Notes under the pieces: model-generated | Told to the model about the DNA's origin: nothing | The model's input: the letters and a program-made list of their open reading frames with translations, nothing else | The model's database searches: none | Assembly: GCF_021462225.1 (NCBI RefSeq) | Contig: NC_061804.1 | Coordinates: 5,068,740 to 5,132,739, forward strand | From: Girardinichthys multiradiatus | Taxonomy: Eukaryota > Chordata > Actinopteri > Cyprinodontiformes > Goodeidae | Reading direction: 5' to 3' | DNA: 64,000 bases | Part shown: positions 32,756 to 44,682 of the stretch, one piece after another | Layout of the letters: every line of letters starts with the position of its first letter | Position numbering within the stretch: position 1 is the stretch's first letter | Program-made: the position numbers and the translations under genes

Positions 32756-33676
32756 TCATTCTTCCTTGAAAAACAGCTCGAGCTCAGTGAAGTTGGATGG
32801 AGAGCGTTCGTGAACAGCAGCCTTCAGCTCTTTCCACAGATTCTCGATTGGATTCAGGTCTGGTCTTTGACTAGGCCATTCCAACACCTGGATACGTTTA
32901 TTTGTGAACCATTCCATTGTAGATTTGGCTTTATGTTTTGGATCATTGTCTTGTTGGAAGATAAATCTCCATCCCAGTCTCAGGTCTCTTGCAGACTCCA
33001 ACAGGTTTTCTTCCAGAATGGTTCTGTATTTGGCCCCATCCATCTTCCCATCAATTTTGACCATCTTCTCTGTCCCTGCTGACGAAAAGCAGGCCCAGAC
33101 CATGATGCTGCCACCACCATGTTTGACAGAGGGGATGGTGTGTTCAGGGTGATGAGCTGTGTTGCTTTTACGCCAAACATATCGTTTTGCATTGTGGCCA
33201 AACAGTTGGATTTTGGTTTCATCTGACCAGAGCACCTTCTTCCACATGTTTGGTGTGTCTCCCAGGTGGCTTGTGGCAAACTTTAAATGAGACTTTTTAT
33301 GGATATCTTTGAGAAATGGCTTTCTTCTTGCCACTCTTCCATAAAGGCCAGATTTGTGCAGTGTACGACTGATTGTTGTCCTATGGACAGACTCTCTCAC
33401 CTCAGCTGTAGATCTCTGCAGTTCATCCAGAGTGATCATGGGCCTCTTGGCTGCATCTCTGATCACTCTTCTCCTTGTTCGAGATGAAAGTTTAGAGGGA
33501 CGGCCGGGTCTTGGTAGATTTGCAGTGGTCTGATACTCCTTCCATTTCAATATGATTTCTTGCACAGTGCTCCTTGGGATGTTTAAAGCTTGGGAAATCT
33601 TTTTGTATCCAAATCCGGCTTTAAACTTCTCCACAACAGTATCTCTGACCTGCCTGGTGTGTTCCTTGGTCTTCAT
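32756..33676 (-). pseudogene. Tc1 transposase, truncated by a nonsense codon
   Basis: The 306-residue frame starts MKTKEHTRQVRDTVVEKF and includes the paired-like DNA-binding region and all three DD34E positions: WSDETKIQLFG, QQDNDPKHKAK and PDLNPIENLWKEL. It stops at a TGA where related proteins have Trp after FFKEE. The remaining C-terminal codons (ending AAVIAAKGGATKY, minus strand near 32489-32550) are split off by the retro-insert. Family proteins are about 340 residues. Catalysis by the residual frame is unlikely but the DDE triad is intact. Confidence 0.95.
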
Positions 33677-33780
33677 GATGCTCTCTGCGCTTTGAACAGA
33701 ACCCTGAGACTATCACAGAGCAGGTGCATTTATACGGAGACTTGATTACACACAGGTGGAGTCTATTTATCATCATCAGT

Positions 33781-33906
33781 CAAACAGAGCGCTTCACTAG
33801 ACATGTGAGAGGTTGCCTGAGGAAACTGGAAATGCTTTCAAACTGAGACATGGAAAAAAGTCATTGGTAGGAAAGGTGAATATGGGAGATAATATCTTTA
33901 AGACGG
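33781..33906. repeat. 126-bp exact duplicate, copy inside Tc1 leader
   Basis: All 126 bases are identical to 38781-38906. Flanks are unrelated on both sides. In this copy it interrupts the Tc1 5' leader between CATCATCAGT and ATCATTCAGAGATCC. Confidence 0.97.
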
Positions 33907-34629
33907 ATCATTCAGAGATCCTCACTGAACTTCTAGTGAGTTTGCTGCACTGAAAGTAAAGGGGCCGAATAATATTGCACGCCCCACTTTTCAGTGTTTT
34001 ATTTGTTAAAAAAGTTTTACATCCAATAAATTTCATTTCACTTCACGATTGTGTCCCAGTTGTTGTTGATTCTTCACAAAAAATTAGAATTTTATATCTT
34101 TATGTTTGAAGCCTGAAATGTGGCAAGAGGTTGAAAAGTTCAAGGGGGCCGAATACTTTCGCAAGGCACTTTATATCACATACTGGTTTTGCAATGATGA
34201 TATATTCGTGATATAATGTGCAGTCTTCGTGCCAACAGATCAATTAGCATTCACTGGACTTATGAAAACCAGAGGAACATTTAAGTTTTTTTCATGCTTT
34301 TTGCATGTGTGAAGAAAAAAACAAGTAAATTTAAGTTCTGTACATAAACAAATTGGTTGAAGCAACTTAAATACATTGTCTAGATTTATTTTGGCAGCTG
34401 GTCTACGTTGCACTGGTACCGGGGTCATTTTTTAACAGAGTTGTATTTTTTATTTGTATTGAGCCTGTCATGAAAACAGAACAGAAGTTTTCACCATTTC
34501 ATCCTTGGATTAGCTACAAGATGCCGTTTCTTAGGGAAAAGCTGTTTCTACATGAAGCTGGAGAACACTTGGAAAGTGAGGTTTGGTTGTGCTCATGAGA
34601 ATCTCAGCAGAGTCTTTTAGAGGTGCGTT

Positions 34630-34800
34630 TATTAAAGGTTAAATGTCGCTGGGTGGGTATCAGCGGTTTTGACTTCCTTTTGGAAAGAAAATGCTCATTA
34701 GGACATGCCTGCTCTCTATCATATGGAAAAGAAACAGGCCCACAGCAACATAGGCCCTCCACCGTACTTAAAAGTGTGCATGAGATACCTTTCCACAAAC
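34630..34800 (-). mobile_element. Tc1/mariner fragment
   Basis: GAAACAGGCCCACAGCAACA and GGCCCTCCACCGTACTTAAA are antisense Tc1 transposase codons, same family as 31555-32050. Confidence 0.55.
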
Positions 34801-36239
34801 TGAAGTCGAACCATTCACAACTATTGTGTTTTTCAACTACATAAACAAGTTCTTAAATTGAAATAGCAGACTCTGTACAGTTGTAACAAACCTGAACTTA
34901 ACATCACATCTGAGAGCTTTGTATACGATTGTTTCCATTATGTAAGCAATAAAAAACTAAACTGTGCAGAAAAGAAAGACAGTGGTTTGTTTTCCAAGCC
35001 ATTGTATGCAAATTATTTCCCATAAACACAAGTGATTATTCCGCCCATATTGGACCGCAGCCTGTCTTACTAATTAGTTTTATTCTCTTTAGCCGACTAG
35101 CAGAATATTGAAAAGGTTAGCCACTGCTAAACTGGATAACCAAGAAATATATGTTTTAATTTGTCTGTGATAAAACCTGAAACACTCAGGGACATCTCCG
35201 CACTGTGACTAAACGTTTTATGGTTTCCTGGGTATTTCTCAGGATTTATTAGGCTGTATTTTCCTATCAGATATTTCCCAGTAAAGACTACTCTGGACCA
35301 TCTGTTACACTGATAACGAACCTACAACTTTACTTCTTCATCTCGGTGTTTAATGAACTGCTTGTGCTTTCAGATAGAAAAGCTTGTTGCTCATTAACTG
35401 TTAAGGTGAAAAAAATGAAAATGTCCTCTGTTAGTCTGGAGTTTAAATGAATTATTAAGTTAACTTTGAAAATAGGGTCGGGTAATATTTTATAAAGTTT
35501 ATAAAGTCCATGAGCATCCACTGAATTTACTTTTTATTGTTATAACTTTGTGTTTGTGATCTCATTGGTCATAGATAGTTTAGGAAACGATGTGCTGTGT
35601 TCTCAAAGAAGTTGTTTTCATTCGGTCATCATGGTTCATCACATTAATTTTAGACTTTTATGGATTTAATGATGGAAAGATTATACAAAGAAAGAACCCC
35701 AATTATTTTTAAAATCAACAGGTTCCATAAGTTTGTATTTAATTGTTAATCTAATCCAGACATGGACAAAATTGTACATACAGGCTCAGATATATGCATT
35801 TATTCACTAGAATCATTGGTCTGCAACCTGCAGCCACATGTGGCTCTTTAGACACTCTTCTGACACTTTTAATAACTGTGGCCCAAAATGCTAAAGAACT
35901 GAGCTATGTTTTAATATCTAAAGGCTAGCTTGAGCAGTTTTTTACTAGGCATTTTCACGCAATATTTGCATAGCATGTCTCCAAACAATGATGCTAATAA
36001 TATAAGGAATTTTCGTTTTTCTTTTGGATGCAATCTATGACATTTTTTTAAAATTAAAAATTAAACTTCCCATTGAAAAACATTTACCCATTATCGTTCT
36101 GTAAAAGATTGGTTTTCTTTGTTTTAAAACCTAAAAACTAAAACTGTTCCTTCATTAAAAGTCAAAGCATATTTCCTATAGTAGCTAATTTGTTTTATGT
36201 AGCCCTTGAGCCTCTAAACAAGTTGTGTTTAACTGGGCC
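34801..36239. other. no gene recognised
   Basis: AT-rich sequence; no exon, terminal repeat or array was found. Confidence 0.45.
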
Positions 36240-37440
36240 CGACGGTAAATTGTTCTCATGGTTGTAAAGGTTGTGGACCTCTGACCTAAACACTGCTGAA
36301 AGTCTTGGTGGTGATCATGATCGACTCCAGCTCGTGGGTTCTCACTTGGTAGCAGAAGACAGCACTCTTGAGATGACCAATACTCAGAGCAATGAGAAGG
36401 TCCGAGGAACTCAGTGGAGATCTGAGAAGGAGAACTGTTCATTTCAGTTGGGAAAGTCTTTTGGAGCAATTTCTGAACAGCAGCAGATTCCAAGATCATC
36501 ACTTTAAACAACTGTAGATGTAAGATGTATCACCAAATCTTCTAGAATGCTAAAGTCTGGAAGAAGACTAAATGTCCCCCTCAGAAGAAAGGCAGTTGAT
36601 TAGGATGTTCAGAAACTATCCAGGTTTGAGTCACTCATAAACTTGACATTGTTTGAACACCAGTGTTACATTCCTCAATGAAGCTAGTGCTTCATTGATG
36701 CAGACAAGGTGCTGCCAAAACAAAAAGGAGCTCCTACTCCAAAATCAAGCCCTTCTCTCCAGCTCCTCCTGGGGGATCCCCAGTTCTCAGACCAAAAGGG
36801 ATATACACAGTCTAGTCCTTTGTTTGGGGTTCTGGGTCTACTCCGGGATCTCCTTCCTGTAGAACTTGCCTGGTAAACCTCCAACAGGAAGTGTACACAA
36901 GTCATCCTGATGAGGAATCCAAACCACCTCAACTGAACCCTTCGATAAAAAGGAGCAGTGTCTCTACCTCTCCTCACCCCATCTCTAAAGCTGCCTAGAG
37001 CCCCCGAAAGAGGAAAGTGAGAATGACAAGAAGAACGTTTGGAGGAGAATATCAGAAATACTGTACCATCTGTCAAACACGGTTGTGGCAGCATCATGCT
37101 ATTGGGCTGTTTTAGTGCAGTTCACTAAGCGGATTCAATAACAAGGACAAGCTTCTTAAACCTCACCAAAATCAACAGCTAGATGGTTGGAACTTGGACA
37201 GACCCAAACAGACACCTACAGTGGTTTTAGAACAGATAAAGAATCTGTAATGGCCTTCCCAAACCCCTAACCTCAACCCAATGGACTGCGCCAGGAAAGC
37301 AACCGCTTCAAACAAACTTCGCCAATTCTGTTAGGAGAAGTAGGCAAATATCTGGTCAGAAGGATGCCAGAAGCTAGTTGATGGCTACAAAGTGCAAGTA
37401 GTTGCAACTTGCTAAGGGAGATTTACCAAATACTAGTGGG
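36240..37440 (+). mobile_element. decayed Tc1/mariner relic with nested LINE
   Basis: Plus-strand segments near 36330-36520 and AACACGGTTGTGGCAGCATC with CATGCTATTGGGCTGTTTTA at 37077-37115 are the two halves of a Tc1 transposase gene. They are separated by an RTE-type LINE piece at 36725-37025. All frames are broken. Confidence 0.65.
36725..37025 (-). mobile_element. RTE-type LINE (Rex3-like) reverse-transcriptase C-terminal fragment
   Basis: The minus-strand frame reads RRVQLRWFGFLIRM, then TGRRSRSRPRTPNKGLD and WSENWGSPRRSWREG, which matches the degenerate C-terminus typical of fish RTE reverse transcriptases. It is 5'- and 3'-truncated and nested in a Tc1 relic. Confidence 0.75.
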
Positions 37441-37534
37441 GTGTATGTAGTTGAGCCACTATGTGTAATTTATGTTGATGTGATAAATTATAAATAAATT
37501 GACTAATTACATAACATTCAACTTATAAAGAACA

Positions 37535-37889
37535 TCAGTCAGTCAGTCATTTTCTACCACTTATTCCATAGTGGGTCACGGGGGAGCTGGTGCCTATCTC
37601 CAGCAGTCTATGGGCGAGAGGCGGGGTACACCCTGGACAGGTCGCCAGTCCATCGCAGGGCAACACACAAACACAAACTCATTCATACACCTAAGGGCAA
37701 TTTAGAGAGACCAATTAACCTAACAGGCATGTCTTTGGACTGTGGGAGGAAGCCGGAGTACCCGGTGAGAACCCACGCATGCACGGGGAGAACATGCAAA
37801 CTTCATGCAGAAAGACCCCTGGCCGGGAATCGAACCCAGGACCTTCTTGCTGCAAGGCAACAGTGCTACCACCTGCGCCACCGTGCAGC
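37535..37889 (-). mobile_element. full-length tRNA-derived SINE with 13-bp target duplication
   Basis: On the minus strand the head GGTGGCGCAGGTGGTAGC and B box GGTTCGATTCCC sit 40-50 bases apart. A long conserved body follows, and the 3' end is a short GACT tandem. CTTATAAAGAACA occurs exactly on both sides (37522-37534 and 37890-37902). It is a comparatively young insertion. Confidence 0.92.
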
Positions 37890-37902
37890 CTTATAAAGAA
37901 CA

Positions 37903-38780
37903 GGGTTTTGTGAAGGGTAAACATCCAAGTTAAAATGTTGAAAAAAGTCACTCAGCCGCCCAGACAAACATTTCTATGACAGCGCAGAAAAATTACAGCA
38001 GCTCAACAGAAAATAACAGAACCAAAGATGTTCCCAACGAAAAAGACCACAGATCTTATTATTTTCAATAATAAGATCCTGACCATTAGAATTAAACTGA
38101 TCGACCAAAAGGAAACAAAGTTCTGTTAAAATGACTTTACATTTTAGAGAAACCCACACACATTCAGGCTGAATACTACTCTCTCTCTGCTGATGGGAAA
38201 CCCTTTAAGCTGCAGCCTTCATGTTTCCAGGCCTACACCCTTCAAACAATAACGTTCCTCGCATTCTTCAGTCTCATGAATCAAGAACCACTTTATGCCA
38301 CAACAGCTAAACATAACAGTGTTAATGTCATGATAAGTTTTTTAATTTAAAGCAGCCCTGGAGCCTTAAAAGCTCAATCGGCTGCTGGTTACAGCCAATC
38401 GTCTACTTAATGAGGACCGTTGAGCAATAATTAATTGTTAATTGCCATCAATGAGGCATAATGAAGGATTTTATTTTGTCAAACCATTCGCATACTCACT
38501 TTTGATCAACATGTTTCTTTAAAGGAACTTCAACAGGTTTCCATGTCGGATACGAATAATAGTCGATGTTTATAAGAAGTTAAATCCAAAAAGGGAAAAG
38601 TCATAAATCCAGAGATGTCAGAGATGGAGCGGTAAATTCCAGTTGTGCCGTTCATTTTGGGCATCATAATGAAATCATTGTTGAAGATTTTCCTCTGTTC
38701 CCAACCACTCCCCTTCCTCTGGCCTGGACCATCTGAGCACCGGAGGAGGGTTAGGGTGGAGGGGACTTCCTAATAATAAC
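37903..38780. other. no gene; possible conserved non-coding stretch
   Basis: A stretch at 38335-38480 is rich in homeodomain-type ATTA cores (CAATAATTAATTGTTAATTG) within an otherwise non-repetitive context. No coding frame is evident. Confidence 0.3.
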
Positions 38781-38906
38781 CAAACAGAGCGCTTCACTAG
38801 ACATGTGAGAGGTTGCCTGAGGAAACTGGAAATGCTTTCAAACTGAGACATGGAAAAAAGTCATTGGTAGGAAAGGTGAATATGGGAGATAATATCTTTA
38901 AGACGG
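38781..38906. repeat. 126-bp exact duplicate, second copy
   Basis: Identical to 33781-33906, exactly 5000 bases away, same orientation. Here the flanks (TAATAATAAC before, TGTTGGCTCTC after) look like ordinary single-copy sequence, so this may be the source copy. Confidence 0.97.
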
Positions 38907-39809
38907 TGTTGGCTCTCTCTCCCGGAGGAATGAATGGATCCCAGAGTGAGCCGGAGCTTAATACAGGAATGACCTCAGATTTGGCAGAAACTGGTATCTG
39001 CCAAAGTTTTTATTTTTCCTCTTCAGATAAAGTTAATGTCAGGAGTTCAACACAAAACAATCAACACAATGAGCCTTAAATGGGCATTTGGGCAGAATAA
39101 TCCAACATTCTTCACACGAATAAGAGGGGGAAAAGTTCTTCCCATTCCCCAACAATAAATAATTTTTCTAGGTTTCACCTCAGCTCAGACCAAGGAACAC
39201 CATCATCATTAATGGCCTTTCCCCTGACTCATAGGTGTCTGATTATGGGATTTTAAATGGGAATACCTTCACCTTAGAGGAGGGAAGAGCCATCTGTGAG
39301 ATGCACAACATTAATTTACAAATGGAGAAGCAGAAAGTAGAAGTATGTAAACAACTAATGGGCTTCTCTCAGTCTGCAGCATCACAGAGCGGAAAAAAGT
39401 CAGAGAAAGAGAACAAAAAAGGAGGTAAAACTTTCCATCTCCTCTCTGATGGGAACTCAGAAACCTCACAAAGTTGGATGTTTTAACAAAAACCTTGTGT
39501 TTAAAGAGCGATATTTCATAAATACATCAGACTTTTAGCCCAGATCAAACAGCGGGGTTTCTCTAAATAAGGTCCTTCAAATGTTTACTCTCAGATTTTA
39601 CATCAATAATTTACGGAAACATCTGGGATCTTCAGCAGAACTCACAGCTGTTCAGGGGAACATCTGTCTGTACTCGCAGATCTTTGATAAAAGGGGATGT
39701 TTTTATGTTGTGCAGTCAAATATGAAACATTCATCTAGTTCTCCTTTGCAAAGCTGGGATCACAAAGTAGTGTATAATTCAGCCTTTTAAATTTTTTACA
39801 AATAATCTC
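38907..39809. other. no gene recognised
   Basis: Two modest plus-strand frames (39235-39486 and 39581-39790) have no identifiable domain and no splice support. Confidence 0.4.
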
Positions 39810-40705
39810 AAAAGTGTGGAGTGTTTTTGTATTCAGCCCCCTTTACTCTGAACAACTGCAAACTGACAGGCCCGGCAAGGACAGCATTAATCACAGAGGC
39901 AGCCAAGAGGGTCACGGTTTCTCAGGAGGAGCTGCAGAGATCCACCACTGAGGTGGGATAAGAACTATTAGTCATGCACTACACAAGTCTGGCCTTTACA
40001 GAAGAGTTGGAAAGAGAAAGCTAATGTTTAAAGACCATCATAGGGGACACAGCAAACATGTGGTAGAAAGTGCTTTGGCTCACCACCCCCATAGTAAAGC
40101 ACGGTGGTGGCAGCATCATGCTTTTCTTCAGGGACAGGGATGGATGGATGGGCAAACCTTTCAGAAAGACATTGACCCCAAACATCTAGCTACAGCTACT
40201 GTAGAATGGGCTTAGATCAAAGCATAATAACGTTTTAGAATGGTCTAGTCAAAGTCCAGACCTAAATCTAACCAAAAGTAAAAGTCTGTGGCAAGATTTT
40301 CAAAACTGCCATTCATCGATGCTTTACATCCAGTCTGGGCTTCGGTTTTTTGCAAAGAGGAATGAGCAGAAATGTCAAGTCTGTAGATGTGCAAAGCTGG
40401 TGGAGACCACAGAAGAGCTGCAGCTGAAACCGCAGTAAAATTTGGTTTAACAAAGTGTTGACCGAGGAGGGCTGAATACAAAAGCATCCCAGACTTTCCT
40501 TTTCCAGTTTTCCTTTTCAAAAGTTATTTATAGGTTTCTCAAAAAGATTATTTCAAATAAATAAGACATTGGATGTGAGCATTTATAAAAGAACCACCTC
40601 CCATTTGTGTTGGTCTATCACATTAAAGTCCAATTAAAATCAGTGAAGATGTGGAGGTAAAGTGACAAAATGTGAAAACGTTTAAGGGGGTATGAATACT
40701 TTTAG
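39810..40705 (+). mobile_element. decayed Tc1/mariner relic
   Basis: TTGTATTCAGCCCCC at the left and AAGGGGGTATGAATACTTTT at the right are opposing terminal segments. Between them AGCACGGTGGTGGCAGCATC at 40099-40118 marks the KHGGGS region and TCTAGTCAAAGTCCAGACCT the PDLNP region. No intact frame. Confidence 0.75.
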
Positions 40706-41104
40706 CAGGAGTTTGTAGATTCAACAAAAAAATTGCATTAAAATGTTTTCATGACAGGCTGCTGGAAACAAAGTCACGAGCCGAAATTGTAAGGTTGAAA
40801 GTACTCAGTGGTCACAAACAAATATGGATTTTTAAAGAAAAATGCAATTTCATTATTTGTTTTTACGTTTACATGCTCAACAATAAACTAAACATTAAAT
40901 ATTTGAATGACAGAAACAAACTGTTCTGATTTTTGTAGACAATGTATCTGTAATTCATGTTAGATCCAAATATAGGAAAGATCTCACACTTAATATCTGA
41001 AAATGTTGTGTCATTTGTTAGGAGGCTATTCTCAGTAACAAGAACAGGATATGGGGTCACTCTTTCTTCAAAAATGCTCACTGCACCTTATGAACTGCCT
41101 GTGC

Positions 41105-41212
41105 TGGTCAGTCAAATTTCTACCATTCTTGAACTGGAGTCAGGAGCCACCCAGAATCATTCTGAGGGCCACAAATGGCCCATGGGCCATATTTTGGACA
41201 CCACTGGTTGAG
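41105..41212. mobile_element. hAT-like terminal fragment
   Basis: GGGCCACAAATGGCCCATGG and ATTTTGGACACCACTGG form the end of a hAT-type element of the kind that opens CAGTGGTGTCCAAAATATGG. Only one end was found. Confidence 0.5.
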
Positions 41213-41717
41213 AGTGAGTCATGAGTCAAATTTATAAACAGCATTAAAAATCCCATTTTTCTTAACATGAATCAGGTACTGGATCTTCAGAAACCCCGCA
41301 GGGCTCAAGTCCAGTTCAGGTGGTTCCAGAAGCTCGGACAGCCTGGAAGGAAAATAAACAAGAGGTCTGGATTAGACATTAGAGACCAGGATTAATGCAG
41401 CAATCAGGAGGCCGACCTGTTGTTCTGCCGACACAAAGGCTCCTCTGTCTCTCTGTGAGGGTTACAGAAAACTGCATTTCCTCTTCCCAAGCCAGAGCCC
41501 GCTGGGCTGCAGAGGAAGAGTCCAACAATGCTCCCAGCGGATGGGAGTCTCCGTGTGCACACATACGTTATTGCACTCTGTGTGTGTTGTGGTGTTTGTG
41601 GGCGAGGCGGCTACAGAACGGGAAGATTTGTTTACTCTCATAAGCTTCGGCCCGCTGCACGTTCACAGCTGCTTGCGTGTGTGCTGTGTTTGGGCTTGAG
41701 TTTGTGAATGTGTCAAG

Positions 41718-41760
41718 GTGTGTGTGTGTCAGTGTGTGTGTTTCTGTGTGTGTGTGTGTA
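41718..41760. repeat. (GT)n microsatellite
   Basis: Interrupted GT dinucleotide tract, about 43 bases. Confidence 0.95.
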
Positions 41761-42174
41761 GTCTAATGAGAATCAAGCTTCAGAGGCTCTGGTTCTGGTA
41801 TTTCCGAAGCAGCAGGACAGGAAACCCTCTTAAACTGTTCTTCCCTGAATGCTAAATCTACAAGACCTGGTACTGAATTTGCACGTTTTCTAAAACAATT
41901 TAATGTACTAAGATATAGCGGCTAAATACCCAGGTGAAGAGATAGAACAGTCAGCTTGTTTATTCCAAAGGTCCAAGGACTTGCATGCTTAGTGGTTCAT
42001 AAGCCCCTGGACAGACAGAAACACAGAACCAGGAGCAAGGGTCACAGGTTGGAGCAAAAGGTCAAAGAGGGTTCACAGGTTGTGGGATGTAGTGTCAGGG
42101 CCGAGTCGTAGGACTACAGTTGTAGTTAGACGTTTTGCAAGAATTGTATTATACAAACAATCTCAAGAACAGGT

Positions 42175-43700
42175 TCATCTCAGTAAATCATAAAAACACT
42201 AAAACGTTAATTTCTTTTTCTAAAACACGACACTCCTAAAGATTCATCACAGTGAAATATTTTCATCGTTTATTACTGCTGATTACGACCCGAGACTCAA
42301 GAAGATTCACGAAGAAATTAAATGTTCCCTGTTGCATCCAAGAATATTAATGTAAGGTTTAGTGGAGGGAAAAAGTGCACAAGCAACAGGTAACAGCCTT
42401 GTAGGGTTGCACAATATTAGGAAATGTGATCAAAACAAATACTTATGTCAACGGTGTTATTTTCTTACTGCTTTGGATTAATTGCAAACATAGACTCCAG
42501 ATAGTTACTGGTCTCCAGTTGCTGGAGCAAATGAAAGTCATTATTTCCATCTTAACATTGTGGTTTTATAGAAAAGTTACATCTGGTAACATCTGCATCT
42601 TAATGTCCTCCATAATATCACTGCTTTAAACAGCCCGATTACTGGCAGAGCCTGGAAACATGGTACCTGTACAATTATCTAGTATTTATCGCAGTCCACG
42701 CAGTTCTTTGCAATACTGATACTGCTTACAGCAGGGGTGCTCATGTCCAGTCATGGAGAGCTATTGTCCTGCAACCACACAAAGACGTATCCCAGCTACA
42801 AGTGTCATATTACTTGTATTGGGCCACTCCTGAACCAGAGAGAACGTTCGAACCGTCTTACCCGGGGGTAAGGAGAAGAAAAACTTAGTGGTTCAAAGTT
42901 GTCTTTTTAGATGAAAGTAAAGTTTGCATTTCATTTGGAAATCAAGGTCCCAGAGACTGGAGGGCAAGTGGAAAGGCCCAGAATCCACGCTGCATGGAGT
43001 CCAGTGTGACATTTTCACAGTCAGTGATGATTTGGGGTACCATGTCATCTGCTGGTGTTGGTCCACTGGTTTTTCTGAAGTCCACAGTCGACACAGCCAT
43101 CTACTAGGACATTTCACAGCACTTCATGCTTCCTTCTGCTTTATGGAGATGATTTTATTTTCTAGCAGGTCTGGGTACAGGTCCATACTGCAAAAAGTAC
43201 CAAAAGCTGGTCAAATGTCCATGGTGTTACTGTGCTTGACTGGCCAGCAAACTGGACTGACCTGATCCCCACACAGCATTTATGGAGTACTGTCAAAAGG
43301 AGGATGAGAGACATCAGAACCAACAATGCAGATGACCTGAAGGCAGCTGTCAAAGCAACCTGGGCCTTCTGAACACCTTAGCAGAAACACAGGCTGATCG
43401 CCTCCATGGCACGCCGCATTGGTGCAGTAATTAATGCTAAAGGAGCCCCAACCAAGTACTGAGTCTGTATCCTGCGCAGAACTTGGAAACACTTTAGAGT
43501 AAACCACCATTTTTGTAAAATGTTAGGAATAAAATGTTTTTTATTGGTCTTTTCTGATATTCCAAATTCCTGAGAAACTGTTTGGGCGATCATTAGCTGT
43601 AAGCCATATCAATTAAAATTAAAGGAAATAAACACTTCTATATCTTTATTGTGTAGAATGAAACATTTCTGATGATATTCTTATTTATTGAGATGCACTT
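42175..43700 (+). mobile_element. decayed Tc1/mariner element, C-terminal half readable
   Basis: The left part (about 42175-42330) and the right part (43600-43700, ending TTTATTGAGATGCAC) are inverted terminal regions of one family. Plus-strand codons read ISFGNQGPRVWR-like and VTFSQSVMIWG, then SPHSIYG-, ELKA- and MPR-like blocks in several frames. A hAT-like piece at 42727-42840 appears nested. A related 3' fragment is at 25085-25312. Confidence 0.7.
42727..42840. mobile_element. hAT-like MITE end nested in Tc1 relic
   Basis: GCAGGGGTGCTCATGTCCAG and GGAGAGCTATTGTCCTGCA follow the pattern of common hAT-type terminal sequence. The second end is not clear. Confidence 0.45.
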
Positions 43701-44682
43701 GTTTATACACACATCCCCATTAATATCTCCAGCCTTAAATCCTTTACCTTCAACGGTCTCCACATTGAGATTTTAGTCAGAGGAGGATGCCAATCGCTGC
43801 AACCAAAGCCGTTCTGTTTAACAGAACTTGGAGCAGAAACAGTGCTGAAAGCCCAGTAATAACTTCTCTCAGTATGGTGCCAGGAGCTCGGCTGACCCTT
43901 GGCAGCGTCCCCGGCTTCTTATTGGCAAGCCAGAACAAAGCAGCACAGAAATCTTTATTTGCAGCACAGTGTCAGCAAGTACAGTTGGATAGCTCGATGT
44001 CGGCTGTTCAGCTGGGATAAGATGGCTGTTAAACTGTGTCAGCACATCTGCCAGAATATCTATTTACTTTCTTGTAGCAATTACAGCTAGAGTCTCCGTA
44101 GTCTGGCCTGCATATTTTTTCTCTAACAACTGATAAAGTCAATGCACAGCATTAACTTCGAGGTGTTTTGTTTCCAGAATAAAAGGCAACTCTTTTCCTT
44201 CTTAATCCCAGTTTTACTAACAAACACGCTCAGACGTTCACATTTGCCTCGATCTCCTACTTTCCTCTCTGTTTTACTGACCGGTAATTCATCAAAAAGG
44301 AACCACACCTGACAGTATGGTAATGTTTGGGTCTTAGCATGAAAATGGGGATGAACTCCAGGAGAAGATAACTACACGGTAGGAAGAAAGCAATCCATCA
44401 AGTTAATCCCTAAACAGCCATTTCTGCTCGCTATGTCAGCAACATTTGGGAGGGGAATATTGTAACAAACAGCTACCCACATTCAGTTAACAGGCTTCAA
44501 ACTTTATATTAACTAACGTTTTCTCTGGTTCTTATTGTCTTGTTTTACTCCTCACTAAAATACCCAACCTGACTTCTCCAACCAGTTATGCAGAGAGCTC
44601 AAGAATTATGTTTTTGGAAATAAAACATGGAAGCAGTGCAGCAAAGAAACATTTTTGCTTTTTTGTCCCACAGAAAGATTTA
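43701..44682. other. no gene recognised
   Basis: Ordinary sequence without recognisable elements. Confidence 0.45.

Larger units (their letters stand above)
32336..34171 (-). mobile_element. nearly complete Tc1 element, internally rearranged
   Basis: Left end CAGTGCCTTGTGAAAGTA and right end TACTTTCGCAAGGCACT are inverted, with TA on both flanks (32334-32335 and 34172-34173). The left arm lacks about 70 bases present in the right arm, between AAAGTA and CTAATTTTTTGTG. The element carries a long transposase frame, a retro-insert near its left side and a 126-bp foreign segment in its 5' leader. It is the least decayed Tc1 in the window. Confidence 0.95.

Noticed and set aside
32456..33487. Plus-strand frames across the 32-33 kb element
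   Set aside because: Antisense of the Tc1 transposase and of the inserted retroelement tail.
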